Below, in pieces: positions 27,496-36,350 of a DNA stretch of 64,000 nt. Origin of the DNA: a bacterium (GTDB taxonomy: Bacteria > Cyanobacteriota > Vampirovibrionia > Obscuribacterales > Obscuribacteraceae). Within the stretch, counting starts at the first letter, position 1, and each line of letters opens with the position of its first letter. Made by a program: the position numbers and the translations under genes. Under the pieces are notes generated by a model. The model was not told the origin of the DNA. It made no database searches and saw only the letters and a list, made by a program, of their open reading frames with translations. The stretch covers positions 62,001-126,000 of the forward strand of contig JAGOSY010000008.1 in NCBI GenBank assembly GCA_018062085.1, read 5' to 3'.

Positions 27496-27768
27496 GTGTA
27501 TTCAAGATCCCAAACGGTTTTGTTAGTTTCTTTGCAGGTTTTTGCTTGCGCTCTCAGGTCTTTTGCCAAGACAAGAGAGTCGAGCGTTATGCTCTTGGGG
27601 GTAAATCGGATATTTACCGGTCGCAGGGTCAATATTCTCGTGGAATAATCACTTTGCTTCATTGCCCTTCGTACAGGTCAAATTTTAGCACAGAAGCCGA
27701 TCTCGCTGCCTTTACAGTAGCAAGTTTGACGCTAGGTATAAAATCCTATAAGAAGCTTATACTTGTAG
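27496..27768. promoter_or_regulatory. Divergent gyrB/ribF control region with a candidate ribF promoter
   Basis: 273 bases without a credible gene. TTTGAC (27725-27730) and TATAAG (27747-27752) are spaced 16 bases apart on the plus strand and would start transcription ~15 bases before ribF. On the gyrB side I could not define a convincing -35/-10 pair. A duplicated GTCAAATTTTAGC-type A/T-rich block lies near 27680. Confidence 0.4.
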
Positions 27769-28746
27769 TTGGCTATCCCCAAGAAACTCTGGAATCTAGC
27801 TTTGGAAATTTATTTTGAACCAAAACCTGGCCTTGTCGAACGTTCAGCCATTGCTCTTGGTTTTTTCGACGGTGTGCATCCAGGCCATCAGGTTGTCATT
27901 AGTAAGGCGGTTGAAGAAGCTAAGCGGCTTAATGCCAAGGCTGGGGTGGTTACATTTGCTGACCATCCCCGGGGGCTGACTAGAGGTCAAGCTCCGATGT
28001 TACTTACCACTATTGAGCAAAGATTAGAATTATTCGCCAAGCAGGGGGTAGAGCTTGCTCTTGTGCTTACTTTTTCAGAAGAGTTGTGCAAGCTTTCACC
28101 CCGAGAATATGTGCAAAACGTCTTAGCCGCGAGCATGGGTGCTAAGTCGATATCAGTTGGTCACAATCATCATTTTGGCCGAGATCGTGAAGGCGACGCT
28201 GATCTTTTGCGCGACCTTGGCACGGAGCGCGACTTTGTCGTACATGTGGCCGATATGGTTTTGGTAGAGAATCAAGAAGTATCCAGTAGCCGCATTCGTG
28301 ATCTGATTCTCGCCCGCGACATGGAGTTGGCGAGCACACTGCTGAGCCGGCCGTACAGCCTGCGCGGCATCGTTATTGGTGGAGAGAAAAGAGGGAGGCA
28401 GCTTGGTTTCCCTACCGCTAACGTTGATATAGCCTTCAATCAATTGGTCCCACCCGTTGGCGTTTATGTTGGGTCGGTGAGATTGAACGATGGCAGCCGC
28501 CATCAGAGTGTCGTAAATATTGGAGTTCGGCCGACTTTTAAGGTTGGTAGTAATGATGGCGAAGCTCAAACGAAGCTCACAATCGAAGCCCACTTGCTTG
28601 ATTTCGACGGAGATCTTTATGGCCAAACTATAGAGGTTGCTCTGCTTAAGAATCTGCGCGATGAGAAGAAATTTGCTGATCTAAATGCGCTCAAAGATCA
28701 GATCGCCACTGATTGTCAGGTGGCTCGCTGCTATTTGGCTTGTTGA
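27769..28746 (+). CDS. ribF: Bifunctional riboflavin kinase/FAD synthetase
   Basis: 325 residues from TTG 27769; the frame opens just there (TAG directly before), and a TTG at 27802 is the alternative start. RibF converts riboflavin to FMN, then FAD. N-terminal FAD synthetase: ALGFFDGVHPGHQVV (HxGH nucleotidyl-transfer motif), VVTFADHP and SSSRIRDLI. C-terminal riboflavin kinase: GRQLGFPTANV and VNIGVRPTF. Normal length. recF follows 15 bases downstream. Confidence 0.94.
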   Translation: MAIPKKLWNLALEIYFEPKPGLVERSAIALGFFDGVHPGHQVVISKAVEEAKRLNAKAGVVTFADHPRGLTRGQAPMLLTTIEQRLELFAKQGVELALVLTFSEELCKLSPREYVQNVLAASMGAKSISVGHNHHFGRDREGDADLLRDLGTERDFVVHVADMVLVENQEVSSSRIRDLILARDMELASTLLSRPYSLRGIVIGGEKRGRQLGFPTANVDIAFNQLVPPVGVYVGSVRLNDGSRHQSVVNIGVRPTFKVGSNDGEAQTKLTIEAHLLDFDGDLYGQTIEVALLKNLRDEKKFADLNALKDQIATDCQVARCYLAC

Positions 28747-28761
28747 TTTAATTGAGGCACT

Positions 28762-29952
28762 TTGCGAGTCAGTAGAGTTACTGTAAGAAATTTTCGTAAT
28801 TACAAAAGTGCTGCTCTCGATTTGTATGATGGCAGAAATGTACTAATTGGTGAGAACGCCCAGGGTAAGACCAACTTACTGGAGGCCATTGAGCTAATTG
28901 CCAGCGGCCGCTCAGACCGTGCTGGCAATGATCGTGAGCTAGTCTACCGCGGAGAAAATCAGGCGCTGATAGAGGTTAGTTATCACTCAGCCGGATATAG
29001 TGAAACTGCGACATTGCTGCTGACTGCCGGTGAGCGCATGTCTCGCAAGGCTAAAATTAATGGTGTAATTCAATCAGGAAGCCGACGATTTTCTAGGCTC
29101 ACTACTGTTAGTTTTAAGGTTTCAGATTTAGACCTCTTGCGTGGCGGACCAAAACATCGTCGTGACTGGCTTGACCAGCTGGTTTGTAAATTGAAGTCTA
29201 GTCATTTTGAACTAACTTCACGCTATGACAAAATTATTCAGCAACGCAATCGGCTGCTCAAGACGTTTTTTGAGAAGCAAGCAAGATTGACTGTTTCAGA
29301 CCAAGATGAGCTTCGAGTTTGGGATAAGCAGTTAGGACAATATGGCAGTCAAATAATCAAGCAACGTGTTCATGCTTTGGCCTTGCTCTTGCCCTTAGCT
29401 GAAGCAAATCAAGCCGAGATATCTGGGAGCCGAGAGAGTTTAACGGCCCAATATATTTTTAAAACGGAGAATGATTTTATAACTGAAGACGATCAAGGTG
29501 AAGAGACAAAAGCAATTGGTATAAATCAACTGATTGAAATGACCGAACGCGAGCTGGAGCAAGTTATTCTCAATCAGCTGAAAAAACGGCGGGCCGAAGA
29601 AATTGCCAGGAAGCAGACTGTTTGTGGTCCTCATCGCGATGATGTGAGCTTTTCGCTCAATGATTTCGCCGCTACGTCGTATGCTTCGCAGGGGCAGCAA
29701 CGTAGCTTGGTGCTAGCCCTCAAGTTGGCTGAGTTGACGCTTGTTACCAGCCGCCTAGAGGAGCCTCCTTTACTTCTATTAGATGATGTTCTCGCAGAGC
29801 TAGATCTTGGTCGCCAAGGGATGCTGATGCATCTAGTTAACAGTGAGATGCAAACATTAATTACTACTACTCACCTTGATGGCTTCAGGCCAGAATGGAT
29901 TGAGGGTGCCAAAGTAGTCAATGTCAAAGGGGGCATGATTTTATCAGACTAG
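28762..29952 (+). CDS. recF: DNA replication and repair protein RecF
   Basis: 396 residues from TTG 28762, seven bases after GAGG. RecF is an SMC-like ATPase that loads RecA at gaps. Starts RVSRVTVRNFRNYKSAALDL; Walker A GENAQGKTNLLEAIE (30-38 core); signature region ASQGQQRSLVLALKLAEL; Walker B PLLLLDDVLAELD. Length and order of motifs are normal. It is not beside dnaN or gyrB in the common dnaA-dnaN-recF-gyrB order, although gyrB is ~1.3 kb away and divergent, perhaps a remnant of that cluster. Confidence 0.94.
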   Translation: MRVSRVTVRNFRNYKSAALDLYDGRNVLIGENAQGKTNLLEAIELIASGRSDRAGNDRELVYRGENQALIEVSYHSAGYSETATLLLTAGERMSRKAKINGVIQSGSRRFSRLTTVSFKVSDLDLLRGGPKHRRDWLDQLVCKLKSSHFELTSRYDKIIQQRNRLLKTFFEKQARLTVSDQDELRVWDKQLGQYGSQIIKQRVHALALLLPLAEANQAEISGSRESLTAQYIFKTENDFITEDDQGEETKAIGINQLIEMTERELEQVILNQLKKRRAEEIARKQTVCGPHRDDVSFSLNDFAATSYASQGQQRSLVLALKLAELTLVTSRLEEPPLLLLDDVLAELDLGRQGMLMHLVNSEMQTLITTTHLDGFRPEWIEGAKVVNVKGGMILSD

Positions 29953-30045
29953 GGTTAACGGGCTCAGTAGATAAAGTTTGGGCTATCAAGGTGGTTAACC
30001 GAGGCCTTAGTAGGGTACATTAACATTGGTTAAGAAATCTGTCGT

Positions 30046-31578
30046 TTGAGAGCTAATCACTGCGTGTTCGCCGAACATTTACATGACATAGATCGCAAAG
30101 TTTGCCTTGAATGCAATAGGCAGTTCACTGGCATCGTGGCGGCCTGCCCTCACGACGGTGCTAATCTTGTGCCCTTGGCCCGTGACCCCATGGTGGGTAC
30201 CTGTCTCATGGGCAAGTACGACATCATAGACGTCATTGGTCATGGCGGCATGGGCGTTGTTTATAAGGGGCGGCAGGTCTTAATGGACCGAACTGTCGCC
30301 ATCAAAATGCTACAGTCTCAACATATCGCTGATTCTATGAGCGTGAAGCGCTTTCACCAAGAAGGTAAGGCCGCTTCGAAAATGAATCACCCTCACGTTA
30401 TTACAGTCTATGACTTCGGCGTTACTCCCACCTCGGGTCAACCTTTCATCGTCATGGACTATCTCTTAGGCACAGACCTCTCGCAAATTATCAAAGAAGA
30501 AGGACAGCTAGGCGTTGAGCGTAGTTTGAAGATCTTGGCGCAGTCTACTGATGCCCTTGATCATGCTCATCGCATGGGCGTAATTCACCGAGATTTGAAA
30601 CCGTCAAACATCATGCTCATTGACTATGAAGACGAGAAAGATTATGTCAAAGTAGTTGACTTCGGTGTGGCCAAGCTGATTAGCGCTGGCGGTGAGCAGC
30701 AGCGTTTGACTCAGATGGGTGAAGTCTGTGGCAGTCCTGTTTATATGAGCCCAGAGCAGTGCCAGGGTCTAGAGCTTGATAGTCGCTCAGATATTTATTC
30801 GATGGGAATTGTTATCTACGAAACTCTCACCGGTCGCTTGCCAATTTTAGGCAAAACTATGGTTGAGACCATGAGTAAACACATCACTGAGCCACCACCT
30901 CGCTTTACTGAAGTGCGTCCTGATCTCTATATTCCAGAGCGGTTAGAGGCTGTTGTCTTCAAAGCCTTGTCTAAAAATCGCGAAGATCGGCACCAAAGTA
31001 TGGCCGAGCTTACTCGAGATTTAGATACTGCCATTCCTCGTGCTGGTAAGAGTCAGGTACTGCGTACCGACTTCCCCACTATGCCGCAGAGTGAAGACGA
31101 TAAGCCAAAGTCGCCGTTTGCTAAGTTGACCCCATTTCACTGGGTGGCAATCGCCTCTGCCTTGCTTTTGACCGTGGGTATTGGCGTTAAACTTGTGATC
31201 GATTCTAAGAAACCTACTCCTCAAGCAATTGTCGCTCCAATTAAAGTTGTTGAGCCGCCGGTCACACCTGCCATTACTCCTGCTACTCCTGCTACTACTG
31301 CCACTACTGCCACTAAGTCGTCTCCTGCTACTCTGCCTGGCGTGCCGGCAACCAGCAATGTAGATAGTGCCACCGCTTCTAGTATTGCTAAGCCTACTGA
31401 GTCCGAGGTCAAGCCAAGTGCTATAGAGCGGCCGAAAACGGCTAGTCAGCCAAAAGTGAAGAAGGTGCGCAAGCCACGAGTTGAAACTGCAGGAGCGTCA
31501 ACAACGTCGGTGGTCAGTCATCCTAAGGCTCAGAAGGTTGATCTGTTCCAAAATATTTTAAAGGATCGTACTTACTAG
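30046..31578 (+). CDS. Ser/Thr protein kinase with N-terminal Cys motif and C-terminal membrane segment
   Basis: 510 residues from TTG 30046 (GTG 30064 is an alternative). Cys20, Cys23 and Cys34 with His36 form a probable zinc ribbon (CLEC...CPHDG), like the start of the kinase at 1951-3633. Kinase motifs: glycine loop GHGGMG, Lys87 (VAIKM), HRDLKPSN (181-188), DFG (205-207), SPVYMSPEQC. A membrane helix (HWVAIASALLLTVGIGVKLVI) follows, then a Pro/Thr/Ala-rich tail and a basic end. The tail contains repeated Thr-Pro-Ala units coded by a short DNA repeat (31265-31316). Its stop overlaps the convergent btpA-like stop by four bases (CTAG). Confidence 0.9.
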   Translation: MRANHCVFAEHLHDIDRKVCLECNRQFTGIVAACPHDGANLVPLARDPMVGTCLMGKYDIIDVIGHGGMGVVYKGRQVLMDRTVAIKMLQSQHIADSMSVKRFHQEGKAASKMNHPHVITVYDFGVTPTSGQPFIVMDYLLGTDLSQIIKEEGQLGVERSLKILAQSTDALDHAHRMGVIHRDLKPSNIMLIDYEDEKDYVKVVDFGVAKLISAGGEQQRLTQMGEVCGSPVYMSPEQCQGLELDSRSDIYSMGIVIYETLTGRLPILGKTMVETMSKHITEPPPRFTEVRPDLYIPERLEAVVFKALSKNREDRHQSMAELTRDLDTAIPRAGKSQVLRTDFPTMPQSEDDKPKSPFAKLTPFHWVAIASALLLTVGIGVKLVIDSKKPTPQAIVAPIKVVEPPVTPAITPATPATTATTATKSSPATLPGVPATSNVDSATASSIAKPTESEVKPSAIERPKTASQPKVKKVRKPRVETAGASTTSVVSHPKAQKVDLFQNILKDRTY

Positions 31579-32393
31579 TTCTGTTGCTTCTGGGCGGCTT
31601 CAACTAGACGTTTGACTCTGTCGCTATCTACATCGTTGATCCAGTTGCCGTCGAATTTGGCGTAAGTGCCAAAAATAATGCCGTCAGCATATCTGGAGTA
31701 GTTGCCGATATTGTCTGGTGTAACTCCTGAGCCCACTAGCACCGGAATAGTTACTGCTGCTTTTACTTCGCTGACCGCACTTGCTGGGGGCGCATCGCCG
31801 GTGCGAAGGCCCGTGACAATTACGCCGTCAGCTTTGAAAAACTCGGCGGTTGTTGCTGTCTCAACCAAGCTAATATCTTCGGTAATAGCATGGGATGAGT
31901 GTTTCTTCTTTATGTCAGCAAATATACGTACTTTGTCCGCTTTTATTGCTGCTCGCTTTCTCACTATCTGCGCTGCGCTTGCTTCGTGAATACCTTCATC
32001 ACCAATATGGGCGTAAACGAAGCCCTCTACTCTAATAAAATCGAGATCGCAGGCGTTTGCTACTGCTAGGGCTTCGATATTGGCTCCTGCTAATATTTGT
32101 ATGCCAATGGGCATAAGACATTCTCTTTTTATGACACTGGCAACCACAGCCATGGCTGCAATTGTTTCTACTTCGACGTAACCCTTCAAATATGGTACGT
32201 CATGCATGTTTTCAATGATAAGAGCGTCTACTCCAGCCTTTTGGTAGGCTACGGCATCACTCAATGCCGTGTTGATAATTTGTTCCATATTGCCGCAGTA
32301 GCCAGCCGCTCCCGGAAGAGCATGGACGTGGACCGCACCTATTGCCGAACAATTATTGCCATTCTTGCCAGACTTGTCATTTTTGCCAAACAT
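31575..32393 (-). CDS. BtpA/SgcQ family TIM-barrel protein
   Basis: 272 residues. IGAVHVHALPGAAGY, VDALIIENMHDVPYLK, MPIGIQILAGAN, DFIRVEGFVYAHIGDEG, KHSSHAI and GVIVTGLRTGDAPP are the successive signature segments of the family. In cyanobacteria BtpA affects photosystem I stability; SgcQ in enterobacteria is linked to sugar metabolism, and most members have unknown substrates. This window has no photosynthesis gene, so a metabolic function is more likely here. It is the third gene of a minus-strand operon after the asparaginase and cyclase genes, 9 bases after the cyclase stop. Confidence 0.85.
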   Translation of the reverse strand: MFGKNDKSGKNGNNCSAIGAVHVHALPGAAGYCGNMEQIINTALSDAVAYQKAGVDALIIENMHDVPYLKGYVEVETIAAMAVVASVIKRECLMPIGIQILAGANIEALAVANACDLDFIRVEGFVYAHIGDEGIHEASAAQIVRKRAAIKADKVRIFADIKKKHSSHAITEDISLVETATTAEFFKADGVIVTGLRTGDAPPASAVSEVKAAVTIPVLVGSGVTPDNIGNYSRYADGIIFGTYAKFDGNWINDVDSDRVKRLVEAAQKQQN

Positions 32394-32402
32394 TTTATTC
32401 TC

Positions 32403-33077
32403 CTAAGTCAGCAAAACAGCACGCACTGGGCTAGCTTCGAGATCCATAAATTTTAGAGGCAAAGCCACCAAGAAATATTCACCTTCGTCAACCGCTCTAA
32501 GATCAAGATTTTCCAGCCAGACTAGGCCACTGCGATCAAGAACATTGTGAGTAGCTAGATCTTTTGATCTGATATGGTCAACTGACGGTGTATCAAGGCC
32601 GACCAATATAAAGCCAAGTTGACCGAGCAGTTCTGCTGTGTCGCTTTCAATGTAGCTATATTCGTCTTCGAAAACTTCAAAATTGATTGTATGCGCTGTC
32701 TTGAACAAAACGCGTTTAACTCGAGTGCTTGCTGCCGTGAGCTTAGCTTGAACGAGGGCTGCATTGATACCAGCTTTTGTTGGTGCAATATCGATAACTG
32801 CCACTGGTCCGACAAATGGTTGAAGATTCATGGCACCAGCGGTAGTGTTAGTGCTGCTGCAATGATCGGCACCACATAGGGAGCCTTTGATATGTACTGG
32901 GGCGTCGGCATGGGTGCCAACATGCGGACTCATGGTCAGAGCGGTTAAATTGATAATATTGCTACTTTCATAGCTGAGTGTAACTTTTCGGGAAAATGGA
33001 GTATCGCCAGGAAAACAGGCCGATTTTTCATTTACTGGTTGGGAGATATCTAGAATATTTTTGAAGGAGAAGTTCAT
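32403..33077 (-). CDS. Cyclase-family hydrolase (kynurenine formamidase-like)
   Basis: 224 residues. ILDISQPVNEKSACFPGDTP at the start and SPHVGTHADAPVHIKG, the metal-binding HxGTHxDxxxH motif, place it in the cyclase/KynB family of metal-dependent hydrolases. KTAHTINFEVFEDEYSYI-type and LVGLDTPSVDHIRSKDLATH segments match KynB, which hydrolyses N-formylkynurenine. The substrate cannot be fixed from sequence. It starts 3 bases after the asparaginase stop. A second, distinct cyclase-family gene lies at 61358. Confidence 0.85.
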   Translation of the reverse strand: MNFSFKNILDISQPVNEKSACFPGDTPFSRKVTLSYESSNIINLTALTMSPHVGTHADAPVHIKGSLCGADHCSSTNTTAGAMNLQPFVGPVAVIDIAPTKAGINAALVQAKLTAASTRVKRVLFKTAHTINFEVFEDEYSYIESDTAELLGQLGFILVGLDTPSVDHIRSKDLATHNVLDRSGLVWLENLDLRAVDEGEYFLVALPLKFMDLEASPVRAVLLT

Positions 33078-33080
33078 ATA

Positions 33081-34208
33081 TTAGAGATGGCTGCTTACGT
33101 CAAAATGGAAATAAGTTTTGATATGGTCGATTCTTATATCTCTAGGAGTCTTGCGCTTTTCGGGACGCGGCCCAATCAGTTTAAGTTTTTTCAGTACTTC
33201 TTTGAGAATCAGCTCCATGTGGCGATTGTCAAAACCGCTGGAAAGCTTGATACATAGGCCCAAGCCCTGCGGGTACTTCTCGCAACTGCCGATACCTACT
33301 CCGAGCAAACCATCAGCCCCTTCTTTGGCGACGATTGGTACTTCGCAGGCACCAAACAGGTCTTGTGTAATCAATCTAAAATCGACACGGTCGCCCCCAG
33401 ATATGGCCCGAGGATGAGCTAACATCAACTGGCCAAGCTCATGATAGTACTCAGCACAGTGTTCAATTTGGCTATCGTCAAACGCCACGACCTTCTTACT
33501 CAAAAGGCTTTGATAGAGATAGGCCATTTCATATACTGAAAGAGCATAATTGGGTAGCTGGCAACCGTCGGTGGTGCTCAATAGTGATTCTTCACTACGC
33601 TTAATTAGTGCTGCTAAAACTTTTCTGAGGCGCTCATGCTGTGGCTGGTCGGCTTGCAAATATTTTTCTGGGTCGCCACCTGAAGCCTTAATGGCTGAGA
33701 GATAGCCAATATGTTTTCCGCTGCAATTATGGAAGCGTCTTCTTGCTTTTTCTTCGCCCACACCAATCAGGCTCTTGGTCTCGCTTGACATTGGGGCTGC
33801 TGGTGGGCATTTGAGGCCAGCTTCATTGGCACCGGTAATGGCAATAATTTCGTCTAGCAACTCAAGGTGTCTAGGTTCGGCGCTATGGGATGCCATGAAC
33901 AGAGCTAGATGCTCTGACTTAAGTTTGGGAAAGTGTCTCTTTAAAATCGGTAAATGCTGCACTAGTTGCCAGGGTTTGAGCAGTGAGCGACTCCAAAGTT
34001 GATAGTTGATATCACCTAGCTCAACTACCGGTTTTACTGTATCAATTGATTGTATTTTAGAGCTTGATTCAATCCCGGTTACAAGGCAAATGATGCCGTA
34101 GACAGTTACTTCTTTTCGGCCGCTGCGTTCAATAGTAAAAAGGGGTTGCCAGGGTAGATCGCTCTCTTTCGGTGTTGGCAATTGGGCTGCCATATGGTTT
34201 GTTTGCAT
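33081..34208 (-). CDS. Asparaginase II family protein
   Basis: 375 residues. It matches the asparaginase II family (Pfam PF06089 type), unrelated to the classical bacterial asparaginases: SLLKPWQLVQHLP, ASHSAEPRHLELLDEI, HNCSGKHIGYLSAIKASGG and TDGCQLPNYALSVYEMAYLY. Expected activity is hydrolysis of asparagine or a related amide; biochemical evidence for the family is thin. No signal peptide, so cytoplasmic. First gene of the minus-strand three-gene operon, divergent from the RidA operon across a ~175-base gap. Confidence 0.8.
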   Translation of the reverse strand: MQTNHMAAQLPTPKESDLPWQPLFTIERSGRKEVTVYGIICLVTGIESSSKIQSIDTVKPVVELGDINYQLWSRSLLKPWQLVQHLPILKRHFPKLKSEHLALFMASHSAEPRHLELLDEIIAITGANEAGLKCPPAAPMSSETKSLIGVGEEKARRRFHNCSGKHIGYLSAIKASGGDPEKYLQADQPQHERLRKVLAALIKRSEESLLSTTDGCQLPNYALSVYEMAYLYQSLLSKKVVAFDDSQIEHCAEYYHELGQLMLAHPRAISGGDRVDFRLITQDLFGACEVPIVAKEGADGLLGVGIGSCEKYPQGLGLCIKLSSGFDNRHMELILKEVLKKLKLIGPRPEKRKTPRDIRIDHIKTYFHFDVSSHL

Positions 34209-34384
34209 TTTAGTTAGTTTGCATTTTGGTTAATGAGTTTCCTTTGCCAATCAATTTTCTCAATTATCATCTTATTCTTCTAGACACAAACTCTTACCTT
34301 AATAAATTCGCTCAAAACAGCCTCGACTTCTATCTCATGGTGTAAAACCAATGTTTTAGCATGTGTTTTAGCATGGAGAATAAG

Positions 34385-34819
34385 ATGGCAGTTTCGTTTA
34401 AGACCGCAATTAATCCCGGTCAAGCTTCGCCTAGTCCGCTGGGTTCTTATTCTCATGCTCTTAAGGTCGGCAATTTGCTCTTTATTTCAGGTCAGGGCTG
34501 TCGCGATGCCAAAAGTGGCATTGAAGCTGGGCTTACTTTTGATGCCAAAGGCGAGGTAGTTGCTTATGACATCGAAGAGCAAACAAAAGGTGTTCTTGAA
34601 AACCTCAGGGCTGTTTTAACTGCAGCTAACCTTGGCTTCGAGAATGTTGTTGACATTACTGTTTTTCTAGCAGATATGTCAGATTTCGAAAAATACAATG
34701 GTGTCTATAGTCGCTATTTTTCAATGGAAAATCCCCCGGCTCGAACTACTGTGCAGGTGGCAAAACTGCCGGGGCGTAATTATATTGAAATCAAGGCAAT
34801 CGCGGCTTTTGCCGACTAA
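34385..34819 (+). CDS. RidA family protein, closest in style to 2-aminomuconate deaminase
   Basis: 144 residues from ATG 34385, which has GGAG upstream; ATGs at 34373 and 34361 would add 4 or 8 residues. RidA proteins hydrolyse reactive enamine/imine intermediates. Here the core is PLGSYSHALKVGNLLFISGQ, VLENLRAVLTAANLGFENVVD and the conserved Arg in PPARTTVQV with Glu in YIEIKAIAA. The SPLGSYSH start and EEQTKGVLEN region resemble the 2-aminomuconate deaminase branch, fitting the aldehyde dehydrogenase 25 bases downstream. Substrate remains inferred. Confidence 0.85.
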   Translation: MAVSFKTAINPGQASPSPLGSYSHALKVGNLLFISGQGCRDAKSGIEAGLTFDAKGEVVAYDIEEQTKGVLENLRAVLTAANLGFENVVDITVFLADMSDFEKYNGVYSRYFSMENPPARTTVQVAKLPGRNYIEIKAIAAFAD

Positions 34820-34844
34820 CACAGGGTAAGGAGCAGAATCGAAG

Positions 34845-36329
34845 ATGTCTAACGCTACAGTAGCCAGTTCACTCAACCTCGATCTCAAAAAGATTGAGCA
34901 CTTCATTGGTGGTAAGTTTCAAGCTGGTTCTGGCAAGGAGACTTTTGAATCTATAAACCCGGCGACAGGTAAGGCCCATGCCACTGTATCGCTTGGTACT
35001 GCCGATGATATCGATGCTGCTGTCAAAGCTGCCCGACATGCTTTTGAGAAAGGGCCATGGCCGCGCATGTCAGTGCGCGAACGCTGCAATGTCTTGCGTA
35101 AGATTGCTGATTTGATTTTAGCGAGGCGAGAAGAGTTCGCTATTGCTGAGAGCATTGATACAGGCAAACCGATAAGTGAGAGCTTTGATGGTGACATTCC
35201 TCGTTCTGCTTTCAATTTTCAGTTCTTTGCTGATTTTGCTTCAAGCTATGTAGAAGAAGCTTTTTCTAGCGCTGAGAACGAAAGGCATATAGCTGTGCGC
35301 GAGCCTCTCGGTGTATGCGGTCTGATTACGCCATGGAATCTTCCTCTCTATCTGGCTACTTGGAAAATTGCACCGGCTCTAGCTATGGGCAATACCATTG
35401 TGCTCAAGCCTGCCGAATGGACACCGTATACGGCCTATTTATTGGCTCAAGTGACTGTTCTAGCTGGTCTCCCTGATGGAGTTTTAAACATTGTCCAGGG
35501 CTTTGGAGCTGGGGGGGCCGGTGAAGCACTAACGCGCCATCCTGATGTACGTTCCATTTCTTTTACGGGCGAAACCTCAACTGGCCGAGCGATTATGCAG
35601 GCTGCTAGTGCCACCATGAAGAAGCTATCTTTTGAGCTAGGTGGAAAAGGCGCCAACATCATTTTTGCTGATGCTGATTTGAAGGAAGCTATTCCTACTG
35701 CTGTACGAGCTGCTTTTCGCAATCAAGGACAAATTTGCCTGGCTGGTTCACGGCTATTTGTTGAGCGCAAAGTATACGAAGAAGTAGTAGAAAAAATTGT
35801 TGAGCGCGTGCGTCAGATCAAAGTTGGTGACCCTCTCGACAGTGATACTGAGATGGGTGCTTTAATTGCCCGTGAGCATATGGAAAAAGTACAGACTTAT
35901 TTGGCTCTGGGTAAAAAAGAAGGGCATCTACTCTGTGGCGGAGAGCGCCTCACTGAGCTTGGTGATGGCAATTTTTTAAGCCCTGCGGTATTTACTGGTT
36001 TAGAGATTGAATCGCGTTTCTTGCAGGAAGAAATATTTGGCCCAGCCCTTCCGATTTTGCCTTTTGACAGCGAAGAAGAGGCAATTTCACTAGCGAATTC
36101 AACTCCTTATGGTCTTTCTGCCTCAGTCTGGAGTCAAGACATCGATCGCTTGCACCGAGCGAGCACTCAAATTAGAGCAGGGTTGATTTGGATCAATACC
36201 TGGTTTGCCCGTGATCTGCGCACCCCATTTGGTGGTCAGAAGTCTTCGGGAATGGGCCGTGAAGGTGGTCGCTATAGTCTTGAATTCTTTTCAGAGGCTA
36301 AGACCATTTCTTACAAATTTAGAATGTAA
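34845..36329 (+). CDS. Aldehyde dehydrogenase, 2-aminomuconate-semialdehyde dehydrogenase (ALDH8)-like
   Basis: 494 residues, complete NAD-dependent ALDH: TPWNLPLYLATWKIAPA with Asn165, Lys188 in VLKPAEW, catalytic Glu264 (FELGGKG) and nucleophile Cys298 (NQGQICL). The stretch GDIPRSAFNFQFFAD and the C-terminal FARDLRTPFGGQKSSGMGRE resemble human ALDH8A1 and bacterial 2-aminomuconate or 2-hydroxymuconate semialdehyde dehydrogenases, whose arginines in those regions hold the substrate carboxylate. With a lysine-6-dehydrogenase-like gene two positions on, aminoadipate semialdehyde is another possible substrate. Good purine-rich site (AAGGAG) before ATG. Confidence 0.88.
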   Translation: MSNATVASSLNLDLKKIEHFIGGKFQAGSGKETFESINPATGKAHATVSLGTADDIDAAVKAARHAFEKGPWPRMSVRERCNVLRKIADLILARREEFAIAESIDTGKPISESFDGDIPRSAFNFQFFADFASSYVEEAFSSAENERHIAVREPLGVCGLITPWNLPLYLATWKIAPALAMGNTIVLKPAEWTPYTAYLLAQVTVLAGLPDGVLNIVQGFGAGGAGEALTRHPDVRSISFTGETSTGRAIMQAASATMKKLSFELGGKGANIIFADADLKEAIPTAVRAAFRNQGQICLAGSRLFVERKVYEEVVEKIVERVRQIKVGDPLDSDTEMGALIAREHMEKVQTYLALGKKEGHLLCGGERLTELGDGNFLSPAVFTGLEIESRFLQEEIFGPALPILPFDSEEEAISLANSTPYGLSASVWSQDIDRLHRASTQIRAGLIWINTWFARDLRTPFGGQKSSGMGREGGRYSLEFFSEAKTISYKFRM

Positions 36330-36350
36330 AAGAGGCATAAGAGTAAGACT

